Notes: generated by a model from the letters alone, not told the origin. A DNA stretch of 64,000 bases from Triticum aestivum (GCF_018294505.1 NC_057811.1:402902790-402966789), one strand, 5' to 3'. Shown: positions 33,786-46,059, counted from the stretch's first letter. Numbers and translations are program-made.

Positions 33786-36700
33786 CTACTCTCCCGGCAT
33801 GATTTGACCCAAGTGCTTAGCACCCGCAATTACCCAAAGGTTGGCGTCGCTCTTAATGTTGGAGAACAATACAGACGGAAGCGTGGATTTGTGACGAAAC
33901 ACCCGTGCATTTCTCTCGCACCAAATGGTCCAGCAGGTCAGCATAGCAAGAGAAGCCATCGCCTTCCGGTTGGGCATGCTGGAGTTGGACATGTTGAGCC
34001 AGCAGTCCTTGATGGAGCGCATCGTGATCCAGGAGGAGATGTCGAGGTAGTCTAGCTTGAGCCAGCCTTTGATCAGGCCCAACAGTCTAATGGAGTACCG
34101 ACACTTGAAGAAGATGTGGCTCGCCGTTTCCAACGTCTGCTTGCAGAGTGGACATAGGCCGCAGTTCGGCCACCCTCTCCTCTCCAATCTATCCGCCGTC
34201 CAGACTCGGTTTTGGATTGCCAGCCAAGCAAAGAATTTCATCTTAGGGGGAGCCCATGCTTTCCAAACGGCGAAGCCCATGGGCGAGCTGACCAGCCCAA
34301 GGAGTTGCGCACTGTACGCGGATGTGGCAGAGTAGATTCCGCTGGCAGTATGCTTCCAGGTGATGGTGTCCTCGGCGTCCACCGCGAGGGGGATGGCCCT
34401 CAGCCGAGCCCAAAGCGTGACAAGCTGCCGGATGTGCTCCATTGTCCAGTTGTTGGGGAGCTTGATTTTGGACAGCCACGCGCCCGCATGCATGGCCTCC
34501 TGTACCTTCCATTTCTTCCTCGTGGAAGCCTCGAAGATGAGAGGTGCTATGACGGAAGGTTTCTCGCCATTAACCCACGGGGAGTCCCAAAATGGGGCGC
34601 ATGCCCCGTTGCCAATGGTTATGCACGTCGAGGCGTAGAATAGATCACGGTCAAGCTCATCACAAGGGTTGTCCATTCCAATCCACATCTTGGAAGGTTC
34701 AGACCACTCGAACCACGGCCATCTAAGCCGAAGGGCTCTCGCAAACGTAGCCAAGTCCAGGACGCCAAGCCCTCCGAGGTCAGTCGGCCGACAGACTGAT
34801 TCCCAGTTAACCTTACACTTGGCCCCAGTTGTCTTATTAGAGCCCGCCCATAGGAATGCCCTCTCCAATTTTGTGATATTCAGCAGGGTGCCCGATGGAG
34901 GCCTAAGGGCGATGATGTGGTAAATGACCTGAGAGGTTAGCACGGACTTGACAAGCGCCCCGCGCCCAATGGCGGTAATATTCTCTCCGTCCCACGGCAC
35001 CAGCCTGGCCGCCACTTTGTCCTCAAGGAATTGGAAGTCGCCTCGCCTCAGCTGCCGAACCGATAAAGGTAGCCCCAAGTACTTGATGGGGAAAGCTGCG
35101 CGGGAGGCCGGCAAGGCTGCAAGGATGTGGTCGAGGTTGATGTCTCTACATCGAATTGGGACGACCGAGCTTTTCTGGAAGTTTGTGCAGAGGCCCGTGA
35201 CCTTGCCAAAGTAGTTTAGGATCTGAGCGAAGTTGTCGATATCTTCCTTAATAGGAGCCATGAAGACCGCCGCGTCGTCGGCATATAGGGATGTGCGGAG
35301 AATGGCACGACGCCCTCGAAGCTTGTGTAAAAGTCCACGACGGGTCGCGAGGTCGAGCATTTGCTGCAAAGGGTCGATGGCAATGACAAAGAGCAGAGGA
35401 GAGATCGGATCTCCCTGCCGAAAGCCGCGACCATGCCTGATAATAGGTCCTGGGACCCCGTTGAGGAGGATTCGCGAGGAAGATGAACGGAGCAAGGCCG
35501 TGATCCACTCCCGAAAGCGCGGAGGAAATCCCCTCCGCTGCAGGAGGTCAATAATGTACTCCCACTTGACAGAGTCAAACGCCTTGCGGATGTCGAGCTT
35601 GAATAGCAGCGCTGGAGTTCTGTTTTATGGAGGCGGCGGGCAAGGCCCCTCACATACATAAAGTTGTCATGGATGCATCTCCTCTTGATGAAGGCACTCT
35701 GCGCGCTGGAGATGAGGACGTGCGTGTGAGGGCCAAGCCGTAGGGCAAGGACCTTCGCGATGATCTTGGGGATGGCATGGATGAGGCTTATAGGTCTGTA
35801 GTTAGCTATCTCCTCCGCCCCATCTTTTTTGGGGAGAAGCACGATGTTCGCAGCGTTGAGCCAGTGTAGGTTTGCCGAATGCAAATTGTTGAAGGAGTGG
35901 ATGGCTTGCATGATGTCAGTCTTGATAGTGAGCCAACATTTCTTGAAAAAAATTCCAGTGAAACCGTCCGGGCCGGGCGCTTTGTCATTGGGCATCTCGT
36001 TGATGGCAGCTCTCACTTCCTCCTCAGATATGGGGCTGTCGAGGTCGGAGAGGTCATGATTACCAAAGTCGAGAGCGTCCCAGTTGAAGTCCACGGGATA
36101 GGAAGTCCCCCGTCCCATCACGCTGGTGAAATGCTCGTGCATCAAGGCCTCCTTCTGCTCATGTCCAGTGACCCAGCCACCGTTATGCTTAATTCTATGG
36201 ATGTGGTTCTTTCTCCGGCGTGCATTCACCCTTCGATGGAAAAACTTGGTGTTGGCGTCTCCCTCCTTTAAGTTTGAGATCCTAGAGCATTGCTTTCTCC
36301 TCGCCCGCTCAAGGACCGCAAGACTGACCACCCTTCTCTTTAGCTTTGCCCTCAAGTCTTTCTCCCCAGGCGAGAGCTCCCGGTCTTCTTGGGCGACGTC
36401 AAGGCGGAGTATCACCAAGAGGGCCGCATGCAAGTGAAGCTTCGCCTTCGAGAAAAGATTTCGACTCCACTCCGCTAGCCTGACACTAACTTTTTTCATC
36501 TTATGGAAGAGTCGCAGGTACGGCTCCACATGAGGGCACACCTCGCTCCAAGCCTTGTCCACCACTTCCTGGAAGCCCGGCATGGACGTCCAAAAATTCT
36601 CAAACTTGAAGCAACACGGTCTCCTTGGCCCACTATCATCCGCGAGAAGGAGAGGGCAGTGGTCCGAAAGCGAAGTGGAAAGAGCATGCAACACGTGGGT

Positions 36701-37347
36701 GCCGAAGGCAAGATCCCAATCCGCGTTGCAGAAAAATGAATCGAGCTTGCAAAGGGTGGGGTTGTCTCGCTCGTTGCTCCAAGTGAAACAACGATTTTGC
36801 AGGTGTATCTCGCTGAGTTCGCATGCGTGGAGGGTGTTACGGAACCGGTTGATGCGGCCATGGTTGATGTTCCGCTTATTCTTGTCGCGCGCGTGTTGTA
36901 TTTGGTTGAAGTCACACAGAGCGAGCCATTTGGTCCCTGGAGGTGGCTTTTGAGCCAGGAGCTCCGCGAAGAAGGCGTTCTTGCAAGAGGAAGCAGTAGG
37001 GCCATAGACCGCCATGATCTTGAAGGAAACCCCAGACTCGCGGATGAGGATATTGGCCGATAGGCAGTACACCGAGAGCACAACATCAAACACAGCCACA
37101 ACGCCGTCATCCCAAAGCAGCAGGATGCCGCCCCTAGTGCCCAGTGCCGGCCGGTGGGCAAAGCTTTTGAGCCTGGCCCCTCCAGGAAGGAAGCCGTAAA
37201 CTGGTCCAACACCTCAAGTTTGGTCTCCTGTAAGCAAGCCAAATGACACGAAGTTGCAGCGATAGTCTCGTGAACAGTGGCCCGTCGGTTTGGGCAGTTT
37301 AATCCCCTTACATTCCAACTAAGAAGGTTAATTGGTTGTCCTAACAT
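33786..37347 (-). pseudogene. LINE ORF2: endonuclease and reverse transcriptase, frameshifted
   Basis: It starts at 37347 with MLGQPINLLSWNVRGLN (endonuclease Asn motif), then LQETK (catalytic Glu). The frame changes near 37100-37150, continuing MAVFDVVLSVYCLS, ALCDFN and SLSDHCPLL (SDH motif). Reverse transcriptase begins around APGPDGFTGIFFK, with NYRPISL. A second frameshift near 35610 moves to the frame of RQGDPISPLLF, the catalytic SLYADDAAVF and a C-terminal zinc-finger region (CGLCPLCKQTLETASHIFFKC), ending at 33786. All enzymatic motifs are readable but in three pieces, so the copy is dead. Confidence 0.88.
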
Positions 37348-37388
37348 GATAAACTAGAGACCCTGACAGCACAACAAACGAACACAAC

Positions 37389-38858
37389 CTAGGTGCTGGA
37401 TTGCACCTCCTCCTCATGGTCCAGCGCTGCTGCGCCCCCATGACCAATGAGGGCCTCCTCCACCGCAGCAGCATGCGTGTCGTCGATCTTGAACAGGCCA
37501 CGGAGAGCAGTCATGACATTGTCAGGCAGCTGATCCTTGAACTGACGCTCAAATTGGTCGAGAGCCCGGGCGGTGACGTCTTCGCCGTTGCGGATGATGC
37601 CAATAGTGCGGCAGACCAGCCCCTGCGCTTCCTTTGCCATGGAGGTGGCGAAGCCCACCTTGCGCGCCTGAACGCGGGCACTGGTACGACGAAGCGAGAA
37701 TCCCCCACTCTGGGACGTGATAGCAACCCCGGCCAGCGTTTTGCGTCTCCTTGTTGGTGCCTTGACCGGGGAAGACTGAGGGGTCGGAAGTAGAGCCCGT
37801 TCCCGCTCCCGGAAAAAGGCCTCCATTGGTGCGGCCACCGCAGCCACCCCGCCAGCAACGAGCGGGGTTCTAGGAGGGGTCCTGCCTGGGAAGATTGGAG
37901 GAGTTGGTGATGGTGAGAACCCAGCAGCGCGCGGCAACGTCGGTGTTGGGAGCGACAGCCGCAGAGGAGAGCACAAACCGGCCACCAGCGCACTAGCCCC
38001 CTCCACCCTGACCGCCACTGCCGCGTCCCTGGCAGCAGAGCGGGCATCAGCACGCCTTGAACTTGATGAGGACGGCAGCACCGACGTAGGGGACAGCGGT
38101 GGAGAAGCCTGTGGCGTCAGGTTGTTGTTGGAGCGGTTCCGTTCGGAGCGTGGCGAAGGGTGACGAACGCGGGAACGGCCATGCACAGGCGAAGGCACCG
38201 CAACGTCCACGATCGGCATGCCCTCAGTCGCCCGCACCGAGGTGTTGCTGGCAGCACCCGAGCCGGCCAGGAGCGCCGGCGACGGCTCCGACCCGCTTTG
38301 CCTGCGCCTCCCGTCACGCCCATCGTGCCGATCTCCACGGCGATCATCACGTCGGCGCTGCTCATCGCGCCGCCCTCCGTCTTCACGCCTGTTGCCATCC
38401 GCTCGGGATCTGCTCCGGAAGATCCTGCCCGCCCAGGACCGGCCGCGGTCACCCTGTCTGCCGCGGTGGTCGTCGTGGTCCTCATGATCATCATCACGCC
38501 GCTGGCCCCGCCCTCGGGCAGCAGGGGAGCTGTGGCTCTCCCTCGTCTGCCGCTCGCCGTCGATGACGCCCTTGGTCCAGTCGAGGGGGTGGCACTGGGC
38601 GTTCCTCGGGATGTTGTCGGCGGCGTCCGGGCTGAAGTCCTCGATCAGCTCAAGGTGGATCAGCACCCTGTCCTCCAGCCCCTCCAGCCCCGGCCCAGCA
38701 GGGGTGGCGCTGCCGATAGGCTGCTGGCCAGGCCTGTCGACGATGGTGGACCACATAACCTTGGGGATGGCCGACGGATTTATGTAATGGCAACGGATGG
38801 CCGATAGGCTGCTGGCCGGATTCGCCGTGGGTAATTTTTTAGCTGTAAAGTAGATCAA
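37389..38858 (-). pseudogene. LINE ORF1-like protein, possibly 5'-truncated
   Basis: The 489-codon minus-strand frame ends 41 bp upstream of ORF2. Its first part (INPSAIPKVMWSTIVD, LEGLEDRVLIHLELIEDFSP) resembles the region after DUF4283 in plant LINE ORF1. It is followed by a very Arg/Asp/His-rich stretch (RRDDDHEDHDDHRGRQGDRG) that could bind nucleic acid, and then a Pro/Ser-rich tail. The DUF4283 core and zinc knuckle are not seen, so the upstream part is probably lost. Confidence 0.65.
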
Positions 38859-39290
38859 ACAGTTATGATTTCTGATGTAAAAAAATTTAAGGTTAGATGT
38901 TTCTGATTTTTGTGGTAATTTCTAGCATAATTCTCTTTTTCCTAGTTATCCCGTAAAGTACTTTTTATATATAAGTAGATGCGGAATTTCCTTGCGGTTA
39001 ATAATGGGTGCGACAAGGCGAAAAAAGAAAAAGAAGTAATGGGTGCGGCAACTACCTTTGGGTGTTTACCATTCTCCGGTCTACACATATGGCATTTGCT
39101 AATTAACTGTATTCTTTTCTTCCTTGAATAGTGCTCGTGAGAACTGTTTCATTTTGAAAGCAGACAATATGCCATCTTTCGCAGTACATGAGGACCATTT
39201 CATTGATTTCCTAAAGTTGAAAATAAAAACGTCAAATGATGGTAAAGCGAGAAGATAAAGTTTGGGATTTGACAATAATACTAGAGTAAG
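38859..39290. other. Gene-free sequence between two LINE remnants
   Basis: It is AT-rich. I recognise no gene or terminal repeat. Confidence 0.4.
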
Positions 39291-40884
39291 GGCGGATGAA
39301 GAGATAGAGGTAAAATTTGGTCCCATAGAGAAAAGACCCCGCTCGAGTGCCGCTCCTGGCGGCACCAGGGCGCCAAACCTAGCCGCCAGAGGATAGGCCA
39401 AGTCAAGCGGCCTGCCGCCACTGCCGCTGGTGCTTGCGTGGCAGCGGCGGGGCACCCATACGTCGTTCTGACATCGGTGCTGGGAGCTCGCGGCGGCGGC
39501 CCCGAGATTGGTCGCGACGCTGGTGTGGTCGGTGTGACTGCAGATGCGGCGGTCCCCTTCGGCTGTGTGGGCGATGACGAGGCAACCTGGAGATGGGTGT
39601 CCTTCTTCATGTTGCTTGGGGAGCGGCCTTGGGGCGCCTCGACGGCATCTGGCAGGGACGGCATGGCGGTTGGCGGCGCTCCGGCGGCTACTGGCGTGTG
39701 GATCCGACGGTTGGCTACTTGCCACCCACTCCAAGGGCGGGGTTGTGGCTGATGCGGGTTGCTCAGGCTTCGGCCCGGCAGCTCTGCTGCTGGATGGGGC
39801 GGGGTGGCGGCCCCCCTCCAGGCTTGGTGCGACGAATATGGCCATCTTGCTAGCCCGGCGTGGTTGTGGCATGGTGGAGGCTGCTGGAGCAGTGGCCCCG
39901 GATTTGGTGTTAGCGGCTTTGGCTGGGGGAATGGGGTGGTGCGTGCGTCCAGACGTGGTGCATCGTGGGACCCCATGACAAGTTCATTGTCGGCCTCGGC
40001 AGGATGGGGTTTGTTTGTTGTGCCGGTGCGAGCAGTTGATGGTTGAGTATCTCCGGGAGAAATCCTATGTTTGGCCTTTGCCGGGTCCGGGGACGGTGAT
40101 CCTCGTGGGCGTCGTGCTCTTTCTTGGAAGCGTTGTTGCTGTGTGGTGCTCCTCTCGGCCTGTCCCCGCGGCCTTGTCTCCGGAGGGAAAGTTCGGATCC
40201 TCAGGATCGGGCGACAAAGGGGCCTTCACGTCTTCTTCCTTCTTTGGGGCATCGTCTCAGAGTCGGCCAATACCCGGAGACTGGTGGATGGCGGCATGTT
40301 CGCTGCATGTTTTGCGGCATCTTTGTTGTGTAGTTTGTTGAGGCAGCCATTTCGGGGGCGATGGTGTCTGTTTGGCAACGATGATGGAGTCGAGAGGAGC
40401 TTCGTTCGTGGCTCGGGCTTCGGTAGTCATATATTCTCAACTTGTCCGAGGTGCTCTTTCGCTGGTTGTTTGGTTGCTTTGAAGTCAAAGCTGCAGCGCC
40501 GCAAGTCCTGCACATTTCCCTTGTGATGCTCGTCGTCAGAGTCGGAGTTGTCAGTTGTTTGCGCGTGTGGCCTTCTGTTGGCATGTGTCGTCATGGTTTC
40601 GGTGCAGCTGCTTGCGGGGTTGGCTTCGACGATGAAGGTCTATGGTGAAGTCAGAGTTTCTCGTTCGGAGGTAACCGGTGATGACGATGACGCTTGCGGC
40701 TAGTCGCCAGATGTCTTTTCCTCTTTGTAGCTTTATGTTCTATGTCAATAGCCAGGTTGGCCGGTGTACCCATGTTATGTGGGTTGGATATATCGGTTTT
40801 AGCCTGGTTACCCGTCAATTAACGGGCAATTCTCACTCTCTAATCAATGAAAATGGCAAGTCTTTTTGCCTCGTTTCAAAAAAA
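39291..40884 (+). mobile_element. 5'-truncated LINE-like remnant with poly-A tail
   Basis: The 3' end reads AATCAATGAAAATGGCAAG..CTTTTTGCCTCGTTTC followed by A7 (40878-40884), the same kind of ending as the LINE at 33681 but on the plus strand. The 1.5 kb before it is GC-rich at first (39340-39990) and shows no enzyme domains. Frames such as 39544-39978 and 40071-40526 have no recognised motif. It is probably a LINE 3' region or a LINE-mobilised non-autonomous element. Confidence 0.6.
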
Positions 40885-41182
40885 GAGATAAAGGTGAATG
40901 GGGAGAAGGGACGACAAGAGATAGGCCGCTTTGTTTTTCACTGATGGTTAAGGAGATGCTGCCTCCGCGAGAAGAAAGACAAGGATAGAAAGAAATGGGC
41001 TGCGTTCAATCTGGAGGTATCCAAAACATAGGATTGGAAGCATGTGTAGGAATAGAAGATGATTGCAGCTATAAAATGGAGGAGCAAGAAACCAGAAAAA
41101 AGTTTACAACGAGGCGCGACAACATTTACAACGGAAGATGATTGCAGCTATAAATTGAGCATTGTTTACACATCCATTTTTG
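40885..41182. other. Short gene-free stretch
   Basis: It contains a near-repeated phrase, GATGATTGCAGCTATAAA (about 41058 and 41138). No gene is seen. Confidence 0.4.
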
Positions 41183-41213
41183 GCCCGTGGCAACGCACGG
41201 GCAGTCTACTAGT
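41183..41213 (+). mobile_element. Helitron-like 3' terminus (plus strand)
   Basis: A perfect 7-bp hairpin, GCCCGTG (41183-41189) with CACGGGC (41196-41202), is followed 6 bases later by CTAGT (41209-41213). This matches the Helitron 3' signature. The 5' TC end cannot be placed. Confidence 0.55.
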
Positions 41214-41935
41214 AAACAATAGTGGAAGGGTTTCATGTCCATGTGGCAGTTTGATCGCCACTGAGTCCCAGTCCACGTTTTCTCCCAAGCGCTAGGGTTC
41301 TGTATCGAGCGCCTGTCATTTGACTCCCCTCCATCCCCCTGTGTGATGGCAACTCCTTCTGATGCCTAGTTGGTGACAAGATGTGGAGCGGGGATTGCCT
41401 CTAAAACCGATCTTGGTGAATCTTTGACCAACTGGACCTGAACGACGAGGTGTTTGACGACCTGGAGATTGATGATGATGAGTGTTTGACAACCTTGAGA
41501 TTGATGACGATGACCCTGCGATCAAGGAGAGTGTGAGATGCTTGCTCTCAAGGATATTAATTCTTACAAGATTCTCCATGATTGTCGAGCCAAAAGGGCC
41601 AAATTAAACAGTTCCAAATCCCTGAAGCCATGTCCCGCGAAACCCAATGAGCCTTCCTTCTCCCTTTTTACCACCCCGCCTGAATTTGCGGATGATGGAA
41701 TTAACATGCTCACATAGACCATGGGGAAGGTGGAAAAGCACCATTGAGTAAACCAGGATGGCTTGTATGGGACATGATTAATGCATCCTTCCCCATCAAG
41801 GATAATAATTTCTCCATCTACTCTCTCACCTTATTCCTACTGCGATCTCTCAAAATCAAAAGTACCATTCTCTAAAAGACCAGCATTGATGGGCATAGCT
41901 AAGTACCTTTCATTTAGAGATCCATTAGAAACTTG
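41214..41935. other. Unassigned region with a short internal repeat
   Basis: GTGTTTGACGACCTGGAGATTGATGATGATG-like text occurs twice in tandem (about 41448-41510). It encodes an acidic Asp/Glu-Ile stretch in one frame, but no long open frame or known domain is present. Confidence 0.4.
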
Positions 41936-44075
41936 TGACGCGTTTGGTTGCCATCTCTGTTTTTGGGCACTTTGCATACTTGTCCCAGTTGGGCCTGTTT
42001 GAGCTAATGCAGGCCAAAAACCAACATACGCGTGTAATTTGGTTGCCTACATATAGGCTAGCTGCATCAGGTAAGCAATTTTTAGCATGGTGTTTGGTTT
42101 CCTGGGTCGCACTTGTTAGACGAACCACACGTTGTTTGCTTGCGAACGACATAAGGTGTGATCATCACTTCTCACTAGTGGTGACCTTACCACACACGAA
42201 TTCAACATCGTCTCGGTCCTAGCTAGAGAACAAATTACAGTTCATCCTAGCTACTAACAAATGGCGGTAAAAATTAAGAGCCATATGGCTGACTAGGGAA
42301 AAGTTCATTGATGCTAACCAAGTGGAGGTCCATCCTCATCCTCTTCTTCTTCTGCTGCTGCTGGTATTTTCTTCTACTGCCTCTTCTTCTTCTTCTTCTT
42401 CTTCTTCAGATCCTTGTCTGACCTCTGTTATCCCACATTGCCTGAGCCCACTCCATCCTTTTATTCTTCCAGGATTCGTTGTCAAATGCCTCTACACCAT
42501 GGCCAGAGCTGGCAAACATCATCAGGCGTCACATCTTCATCCTCCCGCACAAGTTCATCACAACTCAATTGTAGGATCCAGTTATGAAGGATGAAACATG
42601 CAAGAACGAGCTTAAACTGGGTAGGGTAAGGGTGGAATGACTTTTGATCCAGGATCCTAAACCTATTCTTCATAGCACCAAATGTCCTCTCAACTGTAAC
42701 TCTAAGGCCAGAGTGTCTGTGATTAAACAATTCATGTGGAGTGCTAGGATAGTTCCTGGAAGAGAACTCGTTTAGATAGTGGCTGGTTTTCCTGAAGGAT
42801 GGAAGAACACCAGGTCGCCATGCATATCCAGCATATCCTAGGTAGAACTTGCCATAGTGGATATTGATGCCATCAGGTTGACTCATGATCTCGGTTAGGA
42901 TGTTAACATCATGGGTTGATCCTTCCCACCCAGCTAACACATAGGTGGACTTCAGATCAAAGTCAACCGCAACAAGAACATTCTGATTTGTGTAGTGCTT
43001 TCCATCCCCTGTATGATTCATCTTGTGACCTCAGCACTTTAGCAGTCACATGAGTATCATCTATTTCGCCAATGCAATCCTGAAAATGGCATGACAAGAT
43101 GGTGTTATGGCAACCCTAAAAATTGCAACACAAGCATGTGAAGGCATGAACTACGAGTAGTGCTCACCTTAAATACGGATACCATCTTGGGATAGTGCGA
43201 ATCTTGCTTGGAGTTTGCCCAGTTGGTGACTTGATCATCTCTCCCCTGCGCTCCCCAACAACATATAACACTTGCTCAAAATACCTGGAAATGGTTTCCA
43301 TTGATCTCCTGAACGTGTTGTGGATAACCCTGAACCTCTTGTTATGACCTACAACATGGAGGAACATGGCAACTTGCTCTTTCACATAGGTGTGGTTGCT
43401 ATCTTCTAGCCTATCACAGCTATCAGTGATGTTGCCTACACTACCAGCTTTATTCGTTCATCCACAACCTAGGCGACACCCATGGTGCGGTCAGCAATGG
43501 CGCAATCGATCCTACACCTTCCTAACAAATGACCTAACAGAGGCGGGAGGGTGGGGGTTGGTATGCTTCTTACTTGCTTCGGAGCCGACGAAGCGGACGT
43601 AGGGGTCATGATTGAGATGAGGATAGCCACACGGAGTCCAAGAAGAAGGGCAGAACCAACTGGTACTATCGGAGAGTGTTGTTGCCGCCTCTGTCGCCGC
43701 CTGTGCTGATTTGACTCCCCACCGTCGTCGATGCTAAGAACAGAGGAAGTGCTTGTCCTATAGATAGGGTGAGCGAGTAAATGGGGGAGGCTAGATTTCG
43801 CGTCGTCCCGCCTCCGCCGATTTCCTTCTCGCGTCACCCCCCCCCCTGATTCCCCCCTCCACCACGACGTACGTCGTGTCCTACTTTTACCCCCGACTCA
43901 GCCTGGCTTGCTGGAAACGGTCGATTCGAGTATTCCTAGGGAGCCAGGCTTTGGGCGGCTTTAAGTTTCGTGCCCATACGAGCCAAGACTCCTTGTATGC
44001 AACCAAACATGCTTTTTTTCTTCCCGCCCAGGCCTGGTTGGGCTATATGCAGGCAAGCAAATGCATCATTGTAGG
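41936..44075 (-). mobile_element. PIF/Harbinger transposon remnant
   Basis: It contains a Harbinger-type transposase gene on the minus strand. The outer regions show imperfect mirrored words (GCGTTTGGTTGCC near 41940 and 42045; GCAACCAAACATGC near 43998), as in this superfamily. Exact terminal repeats and a TTA/TAA duplication could not be fixed, so the limits are approximate. 43390-43870 is a GC-richer section upstream of the gene, and 42340-42410 contains a TCT/TTC-rich tract. Confidence 0.65.
42482..43425 (-). pseudogene. PIF/Harbinger transposase (DDE_Tnp_4), frameshifted
   Basis: The N-terminal part (EQVAMFLHVVGHNKRFRVI, RRSMETISRYFEQVL, IPRWYPYL) is the helix-turn-helix region usual in plant Harbinger proteins. 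An intron follows, with donor AAG|GTGAGC near 43168 and acceptor TTTTCAG|GATTGC near 43084. The catalytic part has Asp in GEIDDTHVTA (normally IDGTH), Asp in AGWEGSTHDVN and Glu in VERTFGAMKNRF. A missing base just before the donor and another shift near 43025 break the frame, so it is a pseudogene. The protein once cut transposon ends and acted with a Myb-like partner, which is not seen here. Confidence 0.82.
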
Positions 44076-44164
44076 ATAGCCCTCACAATGTTACGAAGAA
44101 CAACCTTTATTGAAAAAGGTTGATGTTTTTCTCTGTTCACACGCTAACCTAAAGCTTGGCAGTA

Positions 44165-44800
44165 AAAATTCTTTTTTAGGGGTAACAACTTTATTTAAGT
44201 AAGAATCAGTATGGGGATACAAATAATGTCAGGTAAAGCTGCAAGCCATAAATGACGACCAAATGGTAAAGTAGTTGTTGCCTTTGAGAGCCCGTGAGCC
44301 TCATGAATCATCTCCCTCTTCTCATGGATAAATTCCACAAACATAAATCAAGCATCCTTCTGTGTAGGTCTTGTATAATTGTTGCAAAAGAGCCCTTATA
44401 ATTACCCTTCAAGTCTGCTACCATCGTCGCACGGTCGGTTGACACTTGAATCTTCTAGTAACCCAGATTCGCTGCTAAGAAAGAGCCTCGCAGCTTTCCA
44501 TTGCTTCCAGAGTTTCCGGATCAACCATATCTAAAATTGAGATCGTTGGAGCTCCCCAACATGCACTCGTTTCATCTCGGCATATAACAACCAACTCACA
44601 TCAATCATCGTTTCTGCCCATAGCTGCGTCGACATTTATTTTTACAAAACCCTCATGTAGTGCAGTCCATCTAGGTCCTTGAGCAGGTTTGTTCGCTTTA
44701 GAAATTTCCAAATCAGAGATGTATCTCTGAATCAAAGAGTAAATATTCAAGAGGCTTGATACTTCTTCCGCCCTTTTTAGCATTTGACATTTTTTTAGGG
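44165..44800 (-). pseudogene. RNase H-like fragment of a plant LINE
   Basis: The minus strand reads PRWTALHEGFVKINVDAAMG, the first catalytic Asp region of the RVT_3 RNase H domain that ends many plant LINE ORF2 proteins. Further on (about 44240-44340), with several stops, it shows phrases like FIHEKREMIHEAHGL (normally HE.RE.N..AH.LA). The fragment ends at a T-rich patch near 44176 that could mark its poly-A. Heavily decayed. Confidence 0.6.
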
Positions 44801-45229
44801 AATTTTAGTATTTGACATGAAAAACAACAGGTTGACATATGTGAATAAGAGATCATGACAGAAATAGGCCCACTATAGTCGCGAAATTTTAATTCCATGT
44901 CCTCAAGAAGATCTACCAAGCCATGTCCCAAAAACCCCACGTCCGCGGATCTCCTCCTATAGCCCTTGGGAGCTTCCTATTTCACGTGTAGGTCGCTGGA
45001 TAGTGACCTACCACATACCCTCCCGTGCATCCCGTCCTCTATGTGGCCCGGCCCATTCCATTTTTTCCCACATGTTTGATTTTCTTTCCTTTTTGTTTTT
45101 CCTTTGTTTTTCTCTTTTTTTTGTTTTCTCTTTGACTTTGATGGTTTTTATTTTTCATTTTTTTAGATTCGTGATTTTCTTCAAACTTATTTTTTTAATT
45201 CGTGAAGTTTACCCAAATCCGTGAATGTA
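44801..45229. other. Gene-free stretch, T-rich
   Basis: 45060-45190 is a strong T-rich tract with TTTTTCTTT words. No gene is recognised. Confidence 0.4.
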
Positions 45230-46020
45230 TTTTAAATATCATGACCTTTTTAGAAAGTCGCACATAAAATTCAAATTCATGAACAATTTAGTATTCATGA
45301 TTTTTTTAAATACAAGAAATTTCTTAAATTCATGAACATTTTTCGAAATCTGAGAATATTTTTCATATTGATGACATTTTTCTAAACCAGAGAACATTTT
45401 TGAAATTTTGGAGCAATTTTTGAAATTCATGAACAATTTTCGGATTGGAGACCATCTTTAAGTCTGGGAAGAATATTTGGAACTAGCAGGCATTTCTTTT
45501 GAATTTTGAAATTTTTATAAAATTTTCAAATATATTGTTTGAATTCACAAACATTTTTAAAATTCAAACAATTTTCATTTTTTCGAAAATCCGGGAACAC
45601 TTCTCAAATTCATTAACATTTTTTGGAACTGTTAATATTGTTTTTGAAATTTAGAAAAAAATTCTAATCCATGAACGTTTATTAAAATCCAAGAATTTTT
45701 TTAAAATTTGTAAATATTTTTTGGAATCTAAAAAGATTTTTCAAATTCACAGTTATTTTCTGAAATCCTGGAACATATTTTTCAAACTCGTGAACCATTT
45801 TTGTATCCATGAAGATATATTGATATTCGGACCACTTTCTGAATTCATGTATGTGTTTTAAATCCAAGAATATTTTCAAATTCGTGAACATTTTGAAATC
45901 TGAGAATATTTTTTGAAATTCAGAACATATTTTCAAATGACTGAACTTTTAAAATTTCGTTTTTTTAACCCTGAACATTTTTTGTCGAATTTGTGGTTCG
46001 TGAACATTTCTCAAAATTTG
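45230..46020. repeat. Degenerate AT-rich repeats of AATTCATGAACATTTTT
   Basis: There are more than fifteen imperfect copies of a roughly 25-bp unit like AATTCATGAACATTTTTxGAAATC over about 800 bp. The type is common in Triticeae intergenic DNA. Short Phe/Lys-rich frames here are composition artefacts. It ends next to the FCF2 promoter. Confidence 0.8.
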
Positions 46021-46059
46021 AAAAAGAAGAAGTAAAACAAGGGCCGCGTCTCCCGCATA

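Larger units (their letters stand above)
33681..38858 (-). mobile_element. L1-type LINE retrotransposon, degenerate
   Basis: On the minus strand it shows ORF1-like sequence, then endonuclease and reverse transcriptase, then a 3' UTR ending TTAATGGATGAGGCAAAGC...CCGTTTTGA and a poly-A tail (poly-T on the plus strand at 33681-33691). There are no LTRs. The 5' end is not sharp and is taken near 38858. Target duplications were not identified. It lies between two Helitron-like termini. Confidence 0.88.

Noticed and set aside
34057..36953. Several plus-strand frames of 80-140 codons opposite the LINE
   Set aside because: They are antisense shadows of ORF2.
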